From an uncultured Oscillospiraceae bacterium (GTDB lineage Bacteria > Bacillota > Clostridia > Oscillospirales > Ruminococcaceae): a stretch of DNA of 64,000 nucleotides. Under the pieces are notes generated by a model. That model did not search any database. It was not told the origin of the DNA and saw nothing but the letters and a program-made list of their open reading frames with translations. The position numbers and the translations under genes are program-made. Shown here piece after piece: positions 50,768-62,645 of the stretch (positions are counted from its first letter, which is position 1; every line of letters starts with the position of its first letter). The DNA is taken from NCBI GenBank assembly GCA_904397845.1, contig CAJFOX010000019.1:1-64000 (forward strand). The letters are read 5' to 3'.

Positions 50768-51379
50768 ATGGGATGTTTCGTGATCGGTTTGACCGGCCAG
50801 ACCGGCGCGGGAAAAAGCACGGTCAGCCGAGTGCTGGCAGACTGCGGCATTCCGGTGGTTGACTGCGACCGTCTGGCGAGGGAAGCGGTGAAGCCGGGCA
50901 GTGAATGTCTTTTGCAGCTGGTCCGTGCGTTTGGCCGTAAAATCCTAAAGCCGGATGGCAGCCTGGATCGGGCTGGGATGGCGGCGATGGCTTTCCCTGA
51001 TCCGGAAAAGCTGGCGGTGCTCAACCGGATTACCCATAAGGCGATTTTGCAGCTGCTAAAAAATCGGCTGAAAGAGTTGGAAGCCGCCGGACAATCTTTG
51101 GTGGTCGTCGATGCACCGACTTTATTTGAAAGCGGCGCAGACCGACTCTGCGGCGCCGTAGTCAGTGTGACCGCACCGGAAGCTTTCCGTTTGGAGCGGA
51201 TCCTGGCACGGGACCATTTGGAACCGGAGGCGGCGAAAAGGCGGATGGATGCGCAGAAAGAGGAAGCCTACTATACCGAACGCTCCGATTATATATTGGT
51301 AAACGATGGCTCGGTAAAGGATTTGGAAGAAAAAGCCCGGCAGTTAGCCCGGCATTTACAAGAGAAAGCAGGTGGATGA
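50768..51379 (+). CDS. coaE: Dephospho-CoA kinase
   Basis: 203 residues with the P-loop GLTGQTGAGKSTVSR near the start, the substrate-binding DCDRLAREAV, DAPTLFESGAD, and the LID region ARDHLEPEAAKRRMDAQ. CoaE phosphorylates the 3'-OH of dephospho-CoA ribose with ATP in the last step of coenzyme A biosynthesis. The gene lies 17 bases after Sua5 and overlaps the transglycosylase gene by 4 bases. GGGGGA precedes the ATG. Confidence 0.96.
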   Translation: MGCFVIGLTGQTGAGKSTVSRVLADCGIPVVDCDRLAREAVKPGSECLLQLVRAFGRKILKPDGSLDRAGMAAMAFPDPEKLAVLNRITHKAILQLLKNRLKELEAAGQSLVVVDAPTLFESGADRLCGAVVSVTAPEAFRLERILARDHLEPEAAKRRMDAQKEEAYYTERSDYILVNDGSVKDLEEKARQLARHLQEKAGG

Positions 51380-51951
51380 TGGTCATTCGAAAAGGCGGCG
51401 CGCTGCTGCTGGCGGCGATTTTGTTGATTTCAGGCATCTTTGGTCTGACAAAAGCGATGCGGTATTTCTATCAGAAAGCGTATCCGCTGGGGTATGAGCA
51501 GCTGGTTTTGCCTGCCTGCGAGGAACAGGAGCTGGAGCCGTCTTTTGTCTTTGCCGTCATCCGTACTGAAAGCAGCTTTCGTCCACAAGCGCAGTCCAGC
51601 GTTGGGGCTCGGGGACTAATGCAGATCACGGAGGAGACGTTTCAATGGATCCAGTTCCGCATGGAGGATGAAAGCGGCGTAGACTATGATGATCTGTTTG
51701 ATGAAAAAACCAATATCCAATACGGTACTTTCCTGTTGCGGACGCTGCTGGATGAATTCGGCAGCGAAACCAACGCCCTGTGCGCGTATCATGCGGGCTG
51801 GGGGAATACGAAGAAATGGCTGCAAAATGAGGAATATGCGCCAGATGGGCAGAATATCGAGAATATCCCATTTGGAGATACCGGGCGGTATGTGAAAAAG
51901 GTTTTAGAAACGAAAAAAATGTACGAAAAATTATACGATTTTTCCGCCTGA
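51376..51951 (+). CDS. Membrane-anchored lytic transglycosylase (SLT domain)
   Basis: 191 residues: an N-terminal membrane anchor (ALLLAAILLISGIFGLTKAM) then a single SLT domain. The catalytic Glu is in FAVIRTESSFRP; the GARGLMQI and AYHAGWGN motifs complete the family 1 transglycosylase site. It cleaves the glycan strands of peptidoglycan between MurNAc and GlcNAc outside the membrane. The ATG overlaps the coaE stop by 4 bases, so it is translated as part of the prfA operon. The operon ends here. Confidence 0.93.
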   Translation: MMVIRKGGALLLAAILLISGIFGLTKAMRYFYQKAYPLGYEQLVLPACEEQELEPSFVFAVIRTESSFRPQAQSSVGARGLMQITEETFQWIQFRMEDESGVDYDDLFDEKTNIQYGTFLLRTLLDEFGSETNALCAYHAGWGNTKKWLQNEEYAPDGQNIENIPFGDTGRYVKKVLETKKMYEKLYDFSA

Positions 51952-52029
51952 AAACAGGTGTAACAAAAATAGCCTATGGCTTTCCATGAAAAGAAAACAG
52001 AATCAGATCAATTGCAAGGAGGATACGAC

Positions 52030-53433
52030 ATGTCAAACCAAAACAAAACTCAGGGTCAGCTTTTGGAAGAACAGCTTTTGATGGCGCCGAAAAACGGAGC
52101 GGAGATACTCTCGGATGAGGAGATTGCCAAAGCCGACGAGTTCTGCGAAGGGTATAAGGCCTTTTTGAAATGCGCCAAAACAGAGCGGGAGGCAGTGGCT
52201 CAGACGGTCAAAATCTTAAAGGATCACGGTTACGTGGAGTTTGATCCCGATAAAAAATATGGGCCCGGGGATAAGGTTTACTATAACAACCGCGGTAAGG
52301 CATTGTGCTTTGCTACCATCGGCACCCGCTCCATGAAGGAGGGCATTCGCCTGGTTGCCTCCCATATCGATTCCCCACGGGTGGATTTAAAGCCCAACCC
52401 ATTGTATGAGGATGCGGAAATCGGCTATTTTAAAACCCACTATTACGGAGGTATCCGCAAATACCAGTGGACGGCAATTCCGCTGTCTTTGCATGGCGTG
52501 ATTGTGAAAAAAGGCGGCGAGGCGGTTACGGTTTCGGTAGGCGATGAGCCGGGCGAGCCGGTGTTCTCCATCACCGACCTGCTGCCCCATCTGAGCAAGG
52601 ATCAAGATGCCCGTAAGCTGGGGGATGGGATACGGGGTGAGGAGCTCAACATTGTAATCGGCTCGCGGCCCTTCCGGGACGACAAGGCCAGCCAGAAGGT
52701 CAAGCTGGCAATTGCAAAGATCCTGTTTGATAAATACGGTGTTGTGGAAAGCGATTTCCAAGCGGCCGACCTGCAGGCGGTTCCGGCATTCGATCCACGG
52801 GATGTAGGGTTTGACCGCAGCATGGTGGGCGCCTACGGCCAGGATGACAAAGTCTGTGCCTATACCTCTTTGATGGCGGCGATCGAGGCGCCGGCACCGG
52901 AGTATACCCATGTGACGGTGATGGCGGATAAAGAGGAGGTAGGATCCCCTGGCGCTACTGGCATGGGGTCTGATTATTTTGTTTATTTTATCAGCGATCT
53001 GGCCAAACATTACGGGATTGAAGGCCGGACGGTGCTGACCCATACCAAATGCCTGTCTGCCGACGTAAACTGTGCATTTGATCCATCTTTCCCAGATGTG
53101 GCAGAGCGGCGTAATATCGCCTATGCAAATCATGGCACCGTGCTGACAAAATACACAGGTGCCCGGGGCAAATCCGGTTGCAACGAGGCGACGGCTGAAT
53201 TCATGGGCTTTGTCCGTGATTTGTTTGATGCGGAAGGCGTGCTCTGGCAGACTGGAGAGATCGGCAAGGTGGATCAGGGCGGCGGAGGGACCGTCGCGGT
53301 GGAAATTTCCAAACATAATGCGGATGTGGTAGACATCGGCGTGCCGGTGCTTTCCATGCACGCGCCGTTCGAGCTGGTTTCCAAGATTGACACCTATATG
53401 ACCTACCGGGCGTTTAAAGCCTTTTTAAAATAG
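52030..53433 (+). CDS. M18-family aminopeptidase
   Basis: AAGGAGG at 52017 selects the ATG at 52030, giving 467 residues. The M18 signature sites are present: ASHIDSPRVDLKPNP (His-Asp metal ligands), DKEEVGSPGATGMGSDYF (catalytic and metal Glu pair), DVNCAFDP, and the late His in SMHAPFELVSKIDTYMTYRAFKAF. M18 enzymes are tetrahedral dodecamers that remove N-terminal residues, often acidic ones, from cytosolic peptides. No other gene of its operon is seen; an AKR gene follows at 52 bases. Confidence 0.95.
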   Translation: MSNQNKTQGQLLEEQLLMAPKNGAEILSDEEIAKADEFCEGYKAFLKCAKTEREAVAQTVKILKDHGYVEFDPDKKYGPGDKVYYNNRGKALCFATIGTRSMKEGIRLVASHIDSPRVDLKPNPLYEDAEIGYFKTHYYGGIRKYQWTAIPLSLHGVIVKKGGEAVTVSVGDEPGEPVFSITDLLPHLSKDQDARKLGDGIRGEELNIVIGSRPFRDDKASQKVKLAIAKILFDKYGVVESDFQAADLQAVPAFDPRDVGFDRSMVGAYGQDDKVCAYTSLMAAIEAPAPEYTHVTVMADKEEVGSPGATGMGSDYFVYFISDLAKHYGIEGRTVLTHTKCLSADVNCAFDPSFPDVAERRNIAYANHGTVLTKYTGARGKSGCNEATAEFMGFVRDLFDAEGVLWQTGEIGKVDQGGGGTVAVEISKHNADVVDIGVPVLSMHAPFELVSKIDTYMTYRAFKAFLK

Positions 53434-53485
53434 AAACAGGCTCCTTTTGCAAAAGGATAAGAAATAGATGGAAGGAAAGATGAAT

Positions 53486-54511
53486 ATGAGTAGTGTGATC
53501 CTGGGGAAAAGCGGGATTCATTCTCCCAAAAACGGGTTTGGCGCACTTCCGATTCAGCGGGTATCAAAGGAATATGCTGCCATGCTGCTGCGGAAGGCTT
53601 ATGATGCCGGCTTTACCTTTTTTGATACGGCACGGGCTTATACCGATAGCGAAGAAAAGATCGGTGATGCCTTATCGGATGTACGGGACAAAATTACCAT
53701 TGCGACCAAGACCGGCGCTACCGATGGAAAGACCTTTTGGGAGCACCTGGAGACCAGCCTGAAAAACCTCGGGACCGACTACATTGATCTGTATCAGTTT
53801 CATACGCCGTCTTTCTGCCCCAAGCCGGGCGATGGCACCGGATTGTATGAGGCGATGCTGGAGGCCAAGGCCCAGGGCAAAATCCGGCACATTGGCATTA
53901 CCAACCATCGGCTGGATGTGGCGGAAGAGGCGGTGCGATCGGGATTATACGAGACGCTGCAGTTTCCATTTTGCTACCTCGCTACGGAAAAAGATCTGGC
54001 GCTGGTCAAGCTTTGCCGGGAGCACCAAGTGGGCTTTATTGCGATGAAAGGCCTTTCTGGAGGCCTTTTGACCCGTTCTGACGCCGCTTACGCCTGGCTG
54101 GATCAGTTTGACAATGTACTGCCCATCTGGGGGATACAGCGGGAAACCGAACTGGATGAGTTTATCCGCTATTTTGAGCAGCCGCCGGTCCTCACCGGTG
54201 AAATTCAGCAGTTGATCGAAAAGGACCGCCAGGAACTGATCGGCAATTTCTGCCGTGCCTGCGGCTACTGCATGCCCTGCCCGATGGGAATCCAGATCAA
54301 CTCCTGTGCACGGATGTCCCAGTTGATCCGGCGCAGCCCATCAGCCGGATGGTTGAGTGAAAAAAGCCAGCAGATGATGATGGACATCGAAAAATGTATC
54401 GGCTGCGGCCAGTGCAAGTCCAAGTGTCCGTATGAGCTGGACACGCCTACCCTTTTAAAGCAAAATCTGGAGGATTACAAAAATATCCTGGCGGGAAAAA
54501 CAAAAATCTAA
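53486..54511 (+). CDS. Aldo/keto reductase with C-terminal 4Fe-4S domain
   Basis: Three ATGs are possible; GGAAGGA at 53470 fits the one at 53486 best (341 residues). The N-terminal TIM-barrel AKR domain shows GFGALPIQ, FFDTARAYTDSEEKIGDAL, the catalytic Lys in IATKTGAT and a DYIDLYQFHTPS block. The C-terminus has CRACGYCMPCPMGI and CIGCGQCKSKCPY, binding one or two 4Fe-4S clusters. Such ferredoxin-tailed AKRs are common in anaerobes and probably use reduced ferredoxin rather than NADPH. The substrate is unknown. Confidence 0.93.
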   Translation: MSSVILGKSGIHSPKNGFGALPIQRVSKEYAAMLLRKAYDAGFTFFDTARAYTDSEEKIGDALSDVRDKITIATKTGATDGKTFWEHLETSLKNLGTDYIDLYQFHTPSFCPKPGDGTGLYEAMLEAKAQGKIRHIGITNHRLDVAEEAVRSGLYETLQFPFCYLATEKDLALVKLCREHQVGFIAMKGLSGGLLTRSDAAYAWLDQFDNVLPIWGIQRETELDEFIRYFEQPPVLTGEIQQLIEKDRQELIGNFCRACGYCMPCPMGIQINSCARMSQLIRRSPSAGWLSEKSQQMMMDIEKCIGCGQCKSKCPYELDTPTLLKQNLEDYKNILAGKTKI

Positions 54512-54537
54512 TCAGAGAGGATCCTTCTATTACATCG

Positions 54538-54578
54538 AAAAAGGCCGTGGCCCTATTTCCCTGGGCCACGGCCTTTTC
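54538..54578 (+). terminator. Terminator after the aldo/keto reductase gene
   Basis: AAAAAGGCCGTGGCCC-TATTTCCCT-GGGCCACGGCCTTTT, a very stable stem. Confidence 0.94.
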
Positions 54579-54679
54579 CAGCTTTGTTTGAAACCAGAAA
54601 ATTTTGCCAATGCTATCAAAACAAACAGCCTTTTTGAAAAAAACTGCCCGGAAATCCCGGACAGCCCTGCAAAAATCTA

Positions 54680-54708
54680 TTGACAAGCCTTTTAAAGTAT
54701 CATATAAT
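54680..54708 (+). promoter_or_regulatory. rpoBC promoter
   Basis: TTGACA (54680-54685), 17 bases, TATAAT (54703-54708): full consensus SigA promoter. The leader to rpoB is about 160 bases; no clear hairpin is seen in it. Confidence 0.92.
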
Positions 54709-54874
54709 TATTAAATGTATCACAATGGATAGTTATGCCATTTGACATAGCTATTATAGCAGAAGATAAGGGGAAAAGCAATAGGGTTTTGCAAAAACTA
54801 CAGGAAGATCCGGCGCAGTGTTTGTAGTGTTTGCATAACCGCATTGGCAATAGATGAATGGAGTGAGTAAGCCT

Positions 54875-57800
54875 ATGGTGAATGTCAAGCCTGTACATCT
54901 GGGTAAAAATGTCCGTATGAGCTTTAGCCGTATCAATGAGGTTCTGGAAATGCCAAACCTGATTGAGGTGCAGAAAAACTCGTACCAGTGGTTTTTAGAT
55001 CAGGGCCTCAAAGAGGTGTTCCAGGATGTATCCGCCATTACCGACTACACCGGCAACCTGGTATTGGATTTCATCGACTACCATCTGGATGACACGCCCA
55101 AATACACGGTGGAAGAGTGCAAAGAACGGGACGTCACCTATGCAGCACCTTTGCGTGTCCGCGCCAGCCTTTTAAACAAGGAGACTGGAGAGGTGAAAGA
55201 GCAGGATATCTTCATGGGCGATTTCCCGCTGATGACCGAAAGCGGCACTTTTGTCATCAATGGCGCAGAACGCGTTATTGTTTCCCAGCTGGTGCGTTCT
55301 CCGGGTGTGTATTACGGCATGAGCTATGACAAAACGGGTAAAAAATTGTTTACCTCTACCGTGATTCCCAATAGGGGAGCGTGGCTTGAATATGAAACCG
55401 ACGCCAACGATATTTTCTATGTTCGTATCGATAAAAACCGTAAAATTCCAATCACGACCTTTATCCGCGCTTTGTTAAAAATGCAGGATGACAAAGCGAC
55501 TATGACTGGCGACGGCTTGACGGATCGATATGGTACCGACCAGGAAATCTACGAGATCTTTGGTGAGGACGAGCGCCTGGTCAAAACGATTCAGGACAAG
55601 GACAATACCAAAAATGGTGAAGAAGGCCTGCTGGAAGTTTACCGCAAGCTGCGCCCTGGTGAGCCGCCGACAGTAGATAGCGCTGTGACACACCTGCAGA
55701 ACCTGTTCTTCGACTCCAGAAGATATGATCTGTCCCGGGTGGGACGCTACAAATACAACAAAAAACTGGGGATCGCTTTCCGCATTGCAGGAAAAACCAT
55801 TGCGGAGCCTATTGCCAACCCCATGACTGGTGAGTTGATGGCAAACGCAGGGGATGTCCTCACCGTTGATCAGGCACTGGAAGTGGAAAGGGCCGGCGTT
55901 TCCAAGGTCAAGTTATCAGTGGAGAACAAGGAGTTTTATGTGATTTCCAACGGCATGGTCGATATCAAGGATTTTGTGGATTTTGACTGTTCCGAGTATG
56001 GGATCAACGAAAAGGTCCGTTTTGTTGTGCTCAAGGAGATTTTGGAACAAAACGAGGACGAGGAATCGCTGCGGGAAGCGATCAAAGCCAATGTAGACAG
56101 CCTGATTCCCAAGCATATTATCAAAGACGATATTTTTGCATCCATCAATTATATCAACAACCTGTGCTACGATGTGGGCAATACCGACGATATCGACCAT
56201 CTGGGCAATCGCCGTATCCGTTCGGTGGGCGAGTTGCTGCAAAACCAGTTTAGAATTGGTTTTTCCAGAATGGAGCGGGTTATTCGTGAGAGAATGACGA
56301 TCCAAGCGCAGGATACCGATATGATTACGCCCCAGGCGCTGGTTAACATTCGCCCGGTGGTGGCAGCCATCAAGGAGTTTTTTGGATCTTCGCCCTTGTC
56401 CCAGTTTATGGATCAGACGAATCCACTGGCGGAACTGACCCATAAGCGGCGCCTGTCCGCCCTGGGCCCCGGCGGTTTGTCCCGTGACCGTGCCGGGTTT
56501 GAAGTACGTGACGTTCATTACAGCCATTATGGGCGCATGTGCCCCATCGAGACTCCCGAGGGCCCGAACATCGGCTTGATCTCATATTTGGCGACTTTTG
56601 CGCGCATCAATGAGTATGGCTTTATTGAAGCGCCTTACCGCCGGGTAGACAAAACCACCCATAAAGTCTTGGATGAAGTGGTTTATATGACCGCCGATAT
56701 GGAGGATAATTATGTGGTGGCGCAGGCCAATGAGCCTCTGGATGAAGAAGGCCGTTTAGCCCGCCCAAGAGTCAATGCCCGCTTCCGTGATGAGATTTTG
56801 GAAGTAGAGCGCGACCGTGCCGACTTTATGGATGTTTCGCCAAAGATGGTCGTTTCAGTGGCGACAGCAATGATTCCCTTCCTGGAAAATGACGACGCCA
56901 ACCGCGCGCTGATGGGTTCCAACATGCAGCGGCAGGCGGTTCCGCTGCTGAAGACCGAGTCCCCGATTGTTGGTACCGGCATGGAATATAAAGCGGCGGT
57001 GGATTCCGGCGTTACGGTTGTTTCCAAACACAACGGCGTGGTGGAAAAGGTTTCGGCTACCGAAATCGTGATTCGCACCGATGAAGGCGCACTGGAGACC
57101 TACAAGATTTTGAAATTTATGCGGTCCAACCAGGGTACCTGCATCAACCAGCGCCCGATTGTGGAAAAAGGTGAGAGGGTTACCAAAGGCATGGTTATTG
57201 CTGACGGACCCGCTACCAGCAATGGTGAGATCAGTTTGGGAAAAAATGCGCTGGTCGGCTTTATGACTTGGGAAGGCTACAACTACGAGGATGCGGTCCT
57301 CATCAATGAAAAAATTGTGCGCGACGATGTGTATACCTCCATTCATATCGAGGAATATGAGATCGAAGCGAGAGATACCAAACTGGGCGCGGAGGAAATT
57401 ACCCGTGATATTCCCAATGTGGGCGAAGATGCGCTCAAAGAATTGGATGAGCGGGGTATTATTCGTGTTGGCGCGGAGGTGCGTGCCGGGGACATCCTGG
57501 TCGGCAAGGTAACACCCAAAGGAGAAACGGAGCTGACGGCAGAGGAACGCCTGCTGCGCGCCATCTTCGGTGAAAAGGCGAGAGAAGTGCGCGATACTTC
57601 TTTGCGCGTGCCCCACGGTGAATATGGCATTATTGTAGATGTAAAAGTATTCACCCGCGAAAACTGCGATGAGCTGAATCCCGGCGTGAACATGGTTGTC
57701 CGCTGCTACATTGCGCAGAAAAGAAAAATTTCGGTAGGGGACAAGATGGCCGGACGTCACGGCAATAAAGGCGTTGTTTCCCGTATCCTTCCGCAGGAGG

Positions 57801-58645
57801 ATATGCCCTTCCTGCCCGATGGGACCCCGCTGGATATTGTATTGAACCCGCTGGGCGTACCGTCTCGTATGAATATCGGGCAGGTATTGGAAGTCCATTT
57901 GGGCCGCGCTGCCGCCGCTTTGGGCTGGAAGATCATGACGCCGGTGTTTGACGGCGCCCATGAAGAAGATATCCGCGAATGCCTGAAAGAAGCCGGTCTG
58001 CAGGAGGATGGCAAGACCATCCTGTACGATGGGCGTACCGGAGAACAGTTTGACAATCCGGTGACGGTCGGCTACATGTATTATCTGAAGCTGCACCATC
58101 TGGTTGATGATAAGATTCATGCCCGTTCCACTGGTCCATATTCGCTGGTAACGCAGCAGCCTTTAGGCGGTAAGGCCCAGTTTGGCGGTCAGCGTTTTGG
58201 CGAGATGGAGGTTTGGGCGCTGGAGGCTTACGGCGCCGCCTATACCCTGCAGGAGATTTTGACTGTTAAGTCTGACGATACGGTAGGACGGGTTAAAACC
58301 TTTGAAGCAATTGTAAAGGGCAACAATATCCCGAAGCCGGGTGTGCCGGAATCCTTCAAAGTCTTAATTAAAGAGCTGCAGAGCCTGGCGCTGGATGTCA
58401 AGGTGCTGGATAAAGATAACCAGGAAATTGATCTGAAGCAGACCTTTGACGATGATGAAGACGTGGGTCTGGGCCATATGGACGACGATCTGATGGATAT
58501 GGAACACGTGAAGAATGAGGATGAATTGGCGGATTCTTATACGATTGACGAGCCGGAGACAGATGAAGTAGACAGCATGTTGGATGCCGATGATCTGTTG
58601 GGTCTGGACAATGCCGACGATTTGTTCGAGGATGAAAATTTTTAA
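54875..58645 (+). CDS. rpoB: RNA polymerase beta subunit
   Basis: GGAGTGAG at 54860 favours the ATG at 54875, 7 codons after the track's start, giving 1256 residues. All the core blocks are visible: the lobes, the rifampicin region ([41 protein letters not shown], with wild-type-like residues), GRHGNKGV in the flap/switch region, and the [21 protein letters not shown] clamp. The C-terminus has an extra acidic tail of about 60 residues (DDDLMDME, then [17 protein letters not shown] and a final DDLFEDENF), a feature that varies between clostridial lineages. It forms the catalytic core with RpoC. Confidence 0.97.
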   Translation: MVNVKPVHLGKNVRMSFSRINEVLEMPNLIEVQKNSYQWFLDQGLKEVFQDVSAITDYTGNLVLDFIDYHLDDTPKYTVEECKERDVTYAAPLRVRASLLNKETGEVKEQDIFMGDFPLMTESGTFVINGAERVIVSQLVRSPGVYYGMSYDKTGKKLFTSTVIPNRGAWLEYETDANDIFYVRIDKNRKIPITTFIRALLKMQDDKATMTGDGLTDRYGTDQEIYEIFGEDERLVKTIQDKDNTKNGEEGLLEVYRKLRPGEPPTVDSAVTHLQNLFFDSRRYDLSRVGRYKYNKKLGIAFRIAGKTIAEPIANPMTGELMANAGDVLTVDQALEVERAGVSKVKLSVENKEFYVISNGMVDIKDFVDFDCSEYGINEKVRFVVLKEILEQNEDEESLREAIKANVDSLIPKHIIKDDIFASINYINNLCYDVGNTDDIDHLGNRRIRSVGELLQNQFRIGFSRMERVIRERMTIQAQDTDMITPQALVNIRPVVAAIKEFFGSSPLSQFMDQTNPLAELTHKRRLSALGPGGLSRDRAGFEVRDVHYSHYGRMCPIETPEGPNIGLISYLATFARINEYGFIEAPYRRVDKTTHKVLDEVVYMTADMEDNYVVAQANEPLDEEGRLARPRVNARFRDEILEVERDRADFMDVSPKMVVSVATAMIPFLENDDANRALMGSNMQRQAVPLLKTESPIVGTGMEYKAAVDSGVTVVSKHNGVVEKVSATEIVIRTDEGALETYKILKFMRSNQGTCINQRPIVEKGERVTKGMVIADGPATSNGEISLGKNALVGFMTWEGYNYEDAVLINEKIVRDDVYTSIHIEEYEIEARDTKLGAEEITRDIPNVGEDALKELDERGIIRVGAEVRAGDILVGKVTPKGETELTAEERLLRAIFGEKAREVRDTSLRVPHGEYGIIVDVKVFTRENCDELNPGVNMVVRCYIAQKRKISVGDKMAGRHGNKGVVSRILPQEDMPFLPDGTPLDIVLNPLGVPSRMNIGQVLEVHLGRAAAALGWKIMTPVFDGAHEEDIRECLKEAGLQEDGKTILYDGRTGEQFDNPVTVGYMYYLKLHHLVDDKIHARSTGPYSLVTQQPLGGKAQFGGQRFGEMEVWALEAYGAAYTLQEILTVKSDDTVGRVKTFEAIVKGNNIPKPGVPESFKVLIKELQSLALDVKVLDKDNQEIDLKQTFDDDEDVGLGHMDDDLMDMEHVKNEDELADSYTIDEPETDEVDSMLDADDLLGLDNADDLFEDENF

Positions 58646-58747
58646 TCGGTGATTTGGCCGGGCATCGCGTTGAAATATTAGGATGCAGCCTGGCAAAACC
58701 TGTTTTGGATTGCCACTCACGAGTTTATACAGGAAGAAGGATCGCAC

Positions 58748-61700
58748 TTGGAATTTAATGTTTTTGAATCGATCAAAATTGGTTTGGCTTCCCCCGATCA
58801 GATCCGCCAGTGGTCGCACGGTGTGGTGGAAAAACCGGAGACAATCAATTACCGCACCCTGAAGCCGGAGCGGGACGGCCTGTTTTGTGAGCGTATTTTT
58901 GGGCCGACGAAGGACTGGGAATGCTACTGCGGCAAATACAAACGGCTGCGTTACAAAGGCAAGGTCTGTGAACGTTGCGGCGTAGAAGTGACCCGTGCCA
59001 AGGTTCGCCGGGAGCGGATGGGCCATATTGAGTTAGCAGCGCCGGTTTCCCATATCTGGTATTTTAAAGGGATCCCCTCGCGGATGGGCCTGATTTTGGA
59101 TATGTCCCCCCGCCTTTTGGAAAAAGTGCTGTATTTTGCATCCTATGTTGTGACTGACCCGGGTCGGACCCCATTAGAGCTAAAACAGCTGCTGAATGAA
59201 AAAGAATACCGTGAAATGCGGGAGAAATACGAGGACGACTTCAAGGCAGGCATGGGTGCGGAAGCCATCAAAGAGTTGCTGGCCCAAATCGACCTGGAGA
59301 AGCTTTACAATGAGTTAATGGAAGAGATGGAGAATGCTTCCGGTCAAAAACGCATCCGGCTGCTCAAGCGGTTGGAAGTAGTAGAAGCGTTCAAAAAATC
59401 AGGTAACGATCCTACGTGGATGATTCTGGACGTAGTGCCGGTTATCCCGCCGGATCTCCGCCCTATGGTACAGCTGGATGGCGGTCGTTTTGCCACCAGC
59501 GACCTGAATGACCTTTACCGCAGGGTTATTAACCGGAACAACCGCCTGAAGCGCCTGCTGGAGCTGGGCGCACCGGATATCATTGTGCGTAACGAAAAAC
59601 GAATGCTGCAAGAAGCGGTGGATGCCTTGATTGATAACGGCCGCCGCGGACGTCCAGTTACCGGGCCCAATAACCGCCCGCTGAAATCCTTGTCCGATAT
59701 GCTCAAGGGCAAGCAGGGACGATTCCGTCAGAATCTGCTGGGTAAGCGCGTCGACTACTCCGGCCGTTCGGTTATCGTCGTGGGTCCGGAACTGAAAATG
59801 TATCAGTGCGGCCTCCCGAAAGAGATGGCGCTAGAGTTGTTCAAACCTTTCGTCATGAAGCGTCTGGTAGATACCGGCGCGGCGACTAATATCAAAAACG
59901 CTAGAAAAATGGTGGAGCGCGCCCGCACAGAGGTTTGGGATGCTCTGGATATTGTGATTAAGGATCATCCGGTTTTGTTGAATCGTGCTCCTACCTTGCA
60001 CAGACTGGGCATTCAGGCTTTTGAACCGGTGCTGGTGGAGGGCCGTGCGCTGAAACTGCATCCACTGGTTTGTACCGCTTACAACGCCGACTTTGACGGC
60101 GATCAGATGGCGGTTCATGTGCCGCTGTCCGCGGAGGCACAGGCGGAAGCGCGCTTTTTAATGCTGGCGGCTAACAACCTGCTGAAGCCTTCTGACGGCC
60201 GCCCGGTAACAGTTCCGACCCAGGATATGGTGCTCGGCTCCTATTACCTGACATTGGAAAAAGATGGAGAACCTGGCGAAGGCAAAGCGTTTACAAGCGT
60301 GGAAGAGGCGATGATGGCTTACGATGAAGGCGTTATCGGTCTGCATGCAAAAATAAAGGTCCGCAAGACAAAGATGATCGAAGGGGAGATGTATTCTCAG
60401 ATCATCGAAACCACTATGGGACGGATTATTTTTAACGATCCAATCCCCCAGGATTTGGGTTACGTGGATCGCAGCAAACCGGAAAACATGTTCAAGCTGG
60501 AAGTCGAGTTCTTAGTTGGCAAAAAGGAATTAGGGCAGATCATAGAAAAATGCATCCGCGTCCACGGTACCGCTACCACCGCTGAGGTGCTGGACAAGAT
60601 CAAAGCGCAGGGTTTTAAATATTCTACCCGCAGCGCGATTACTGTCGCTGTATGTGATGCCGTAATCCCGCCCCAGAAAAAGGTTTTGATGGAAGAAGCC
60701 GATCAGAAGATCGAAAAAATCACCAAGCAGTACCGCAGGGGACTTATCTCTGATGAGGAGCGGTATCAGATGGTCATTAAGACCTGGAATGAAACCACTG
60801 ACAAGGTGGCGGATGCGCTAAAAAATAACCTTGACAAATATAATCCTATCTTTATGATGGCGGATTCCGGCGCCCGTGGTAGTATGAACCAGATCCGCCA
60901 GCTGGCGGGTATGCGCGGACTGATTGCCAACACCTCTGGTAAGGCCATCGAAATCCCGATCCGTGCGAACTACCGCGAGGGATTGAACATTTTGGAATAT
61001 TTCATTTCCTCGCGAGGTGCGCGGAAAGGTCTGGCAGATACTGCGCTGCGTACTGCGGACTCGGGATATCTGACCCGCCGTTTGGTGGATGTTTCCCAAG
61101 AAGTTATTATCCGGCAGCACGATTGCGGCACCCACGAAGGAATTGAGGTCTGTGATATCCGTGATGGCAATGAGATGATTGAACCGTTCTCTGAACGCCT
61201 GATAGGTCGTTATCCAGTGGAGGACGTGCTTCATCCTGAAACCGGGGAACTGCTGGTGTCCAAGGACAAGATGATGAATGAAAGCGACGCCAAGAAAATT
61301 ATGGATGCAGGCATTACCAAGCTGAAGATTCGCTCCATCCTCAACTGTGAGTCGAAGTACGGCGTCTGTGCCAAATGCTATGGCGACAACCTGGCCAACG
61401 GCAAGCCTGTTGCGGTTGGCGAAGCGGTGGGCATTATCGCGGCGCAGTCCATCGGCGAACCCGGCACGCAGCTGACGATGCGTACCTTCCATACAGGAGG
61501 CATTGCATCGGCAGACGATATTACGCAGGGCTTGCCGCGTGTAGAAGAACTGTTTGAAGCCAGAAAACCCAAGCACCAGGCGATCATCAGCAAGACTTCT
61601 GGCGATGTCCGGATAGAAGAAATCAAGAAAAACCGCCATATTGTAGTGTTTAATAAAGAGACTCTGGAGGAGGAAAGCTACCTCATCCCTTATGGTTCCC

Positions 61701-62302
61701 GTTTGAAGGTTGCTGAGGGTGATCACGTGGAAGCCGGCGATATGTTGACCGAGGGATCGGTGAATCCCCATGACGTATTGGCTATTAAAGGGCCGCTGGC
61801 AGTGCAGGATTACCTGATCCAAGAGGTACAGCGTGTTTATCGGATGCAAGGTGTTGATATCAACGACAAGCACATAGAAGTCATTGTCCGCCAGATGATG
61901 CGCAAATGCCGTGTCGAGGATGCGGGCAGCACCAGTCTGATTACCGGTTCGCTGATTGACAAATCAGAGCTGATGGAAAAGAACCGCGAAATCCGTGAGC
62001 GGATTGCCGCTGGGGAAGAAGGCCTGCATGAGGCAACTGCTTCCACGCTGCTTTTGGGTATTACGAAAGCTTCGCTGGCTACCGACAGCTTTTTGTCAGC
62101 TGCGTCTTTCCAGGAGACCACTCGTGTATTGACCGAAGCTGCCATCAAGGGTAAGGTCGATCCGCTGTTGGGGCTGAAGGAGAACGTTATTATTGGCAAG
62201 CTGGTTCCGGCTGGCACTGGCATGAATTGTTATTCTAAGGTAGAATATCAAAGCGTCAATGCAAACCCTTATTTTAATGATATCAAGATCGATGTCGAAT
62301 AG
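58748..62302 (+). CDS. rpoC: RNA polymerase beta' subunit
   Basis: A TTG at 58748 ([19 protein letters not shown]...) follows AGAAGGA and is the family start; 1184 residues, as in Firmicutes. The zinc ribbon [23 protein letters not shown] is near the N-terminus, the catalytic Mg site is [12 protein letters not shown], and the second zinc-binding [17 protein letters not shown]-like region and the [18 protein letters not shown] trigger-loop region are intact. It is the largest subunit and forms the active site with RpoB. A terminator follows. Confidence 0.97.
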   Translation: MEFNVFESIKIGLASPDQIRQWSHGVVEKPETINYRTLKPERDGLFCERIFGPTKDWECYCGKYKRLRYKGKVCERCGVEVTRAKVRRERMGHIELAAPVSHIWYFKGIPSRMGLILDMSPRLLEKVLYFASYVVTDPGRTPLELKQLLNEKEYREMREKYEDDFKAGMGAEAIKELLAQIDLEKLYNELMEEMENASGQKRIRLLKRLEVVEAFKKSGNDPTWMILDVVPVIPPDLRPMVQLDGGRFATSDLNDLYRRVINRNNRLKRLLELGAPDIIVRNEKRMLQEAVDALIDNGRRGRPVTGPNNRPLKSLSDMLKGKQGRFRQNLLGKRVDYSGRSVIVVGPELKMYQCGLPKEMALELFKPFVMKRLVDTGAATNIKNARKMVERARTEVWDALDIVIKDHPVLLNRAPTLHRLGIQAFEPVLVEGRALKLHPLVCTAYNADFDGDQMAVHVPLSAEAQAEARFLMLAANNLLKPSDGRPVTVPTQDMVLGSYYLTLEKDGEPGEGKAFTSVEEAMMAYDEGVIGLHAKIKVRKTKMIEGEMYSQIIETTMGRIIFNDPIPQDLGYVDRSKPENMFKLEVEFLVGKKELGQIIEKCIRVHGTATTAEVLDKIKAQGFKYSTRSAITVAVCDAVIPPQKKVLMEEADQKIEKITKQYRRGLISDEERYQMVIKTWNETTDKVADALKNNLDKYNPIFMMADSGARGSMNQIRQLAGMRGLIANTSGKAIEIPIRANYREGLNILEYFISSRGARKGLADTALRTADSGYLTRRLVDVSQEVIIRQHDCGTHEGIEVCDIRDGNEMIEPFSERLIGRYPVEDVLHPETGELLVSKDKMMNESDAKKIMDAGITKLKIRSILNCESKYGVCAKCYGDNLANGKPVAVGEAVGIIAAQSIGEPGTQLTMRTFHTGGIASADDITQGLPRVEELFEARKPKHQAIISKTSGDVRIEEIKKNRHIVVFNKETLEEESYLIPYGSRLKVAEGDHVEAGDMLTEGSVNPHDVLAIKGPLAVQDYLIQEVQRVYRMQGVDINDKHIEVIVRQMMRKCRVEDAGSTSLITGSLIDKSELMEKNREIRERIAAGEEGLHEATASTLLLGITKASLATDSFLSAASFQETTRVLTEAAIKGKVDPLLGLKENVIIGKLVPAGTGMNCYSKVEYQSVNANPYFNDIKIDVE

Positions 62303-62320
62303 TGCAAAAAGCAGTTTATG

Positions 62321-62357
62321 AAAATACAGGGGGATCAAATGTTTCCCCTGTATTTTT
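62321..62357 (+). terminator. Terminator after rpoC
   Basis: AAAATACAGGGG-GATCAAATGTTT-CCCCTGTATTTTT, 19 bases after the rpoC stop. Confidence 0.9.
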
Positions 62358-62496
62358 GCGTGTTTTCTTCGGTGGTTTCAGGAAATAATATTCCAAACAA
62401 ATGCGATTTTCATGCCGCTTTTTCGTTTTACGCATAAAACGTGAGAAATATACAATAATTTTTTCGGGAAACTGTACGTGTTTGATAAATCCGCTA

Positions 62497-62618
62497 TTGA
62501 CAAGGTTTGACTCGTAATGATAAAATAGTTAAGCTGTGTTCAATAGGTGAAGTATGCCTATTTGCAACACGAATCGTTGTTCTGTGTATCTGTGTAAAAG
62601 AGAGGTTCCTCTCTTTAC
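62497..62618 (+). promoter_or_regulatory. rpsL promoter and leader hairpin
   Basis: TTGACA (62497-62502), 18 bases, TAAAAT (62521-62526). Between promoter and rpsL, GTAAAAGAGAGG (62594) and CCTCTCTTTAC (62608-62618) form a hairpin ending about 16 bases before the ribosome-binding site, a plausible site of ribosomal-protein feedback. No L7Ae-like gene lies between rpoC and rpsL, where many Firmicutes have one. Confidence 0.6.
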
Positions 62619-62645
62619 AATATCATTCATGTAAGGAGGTGCAAT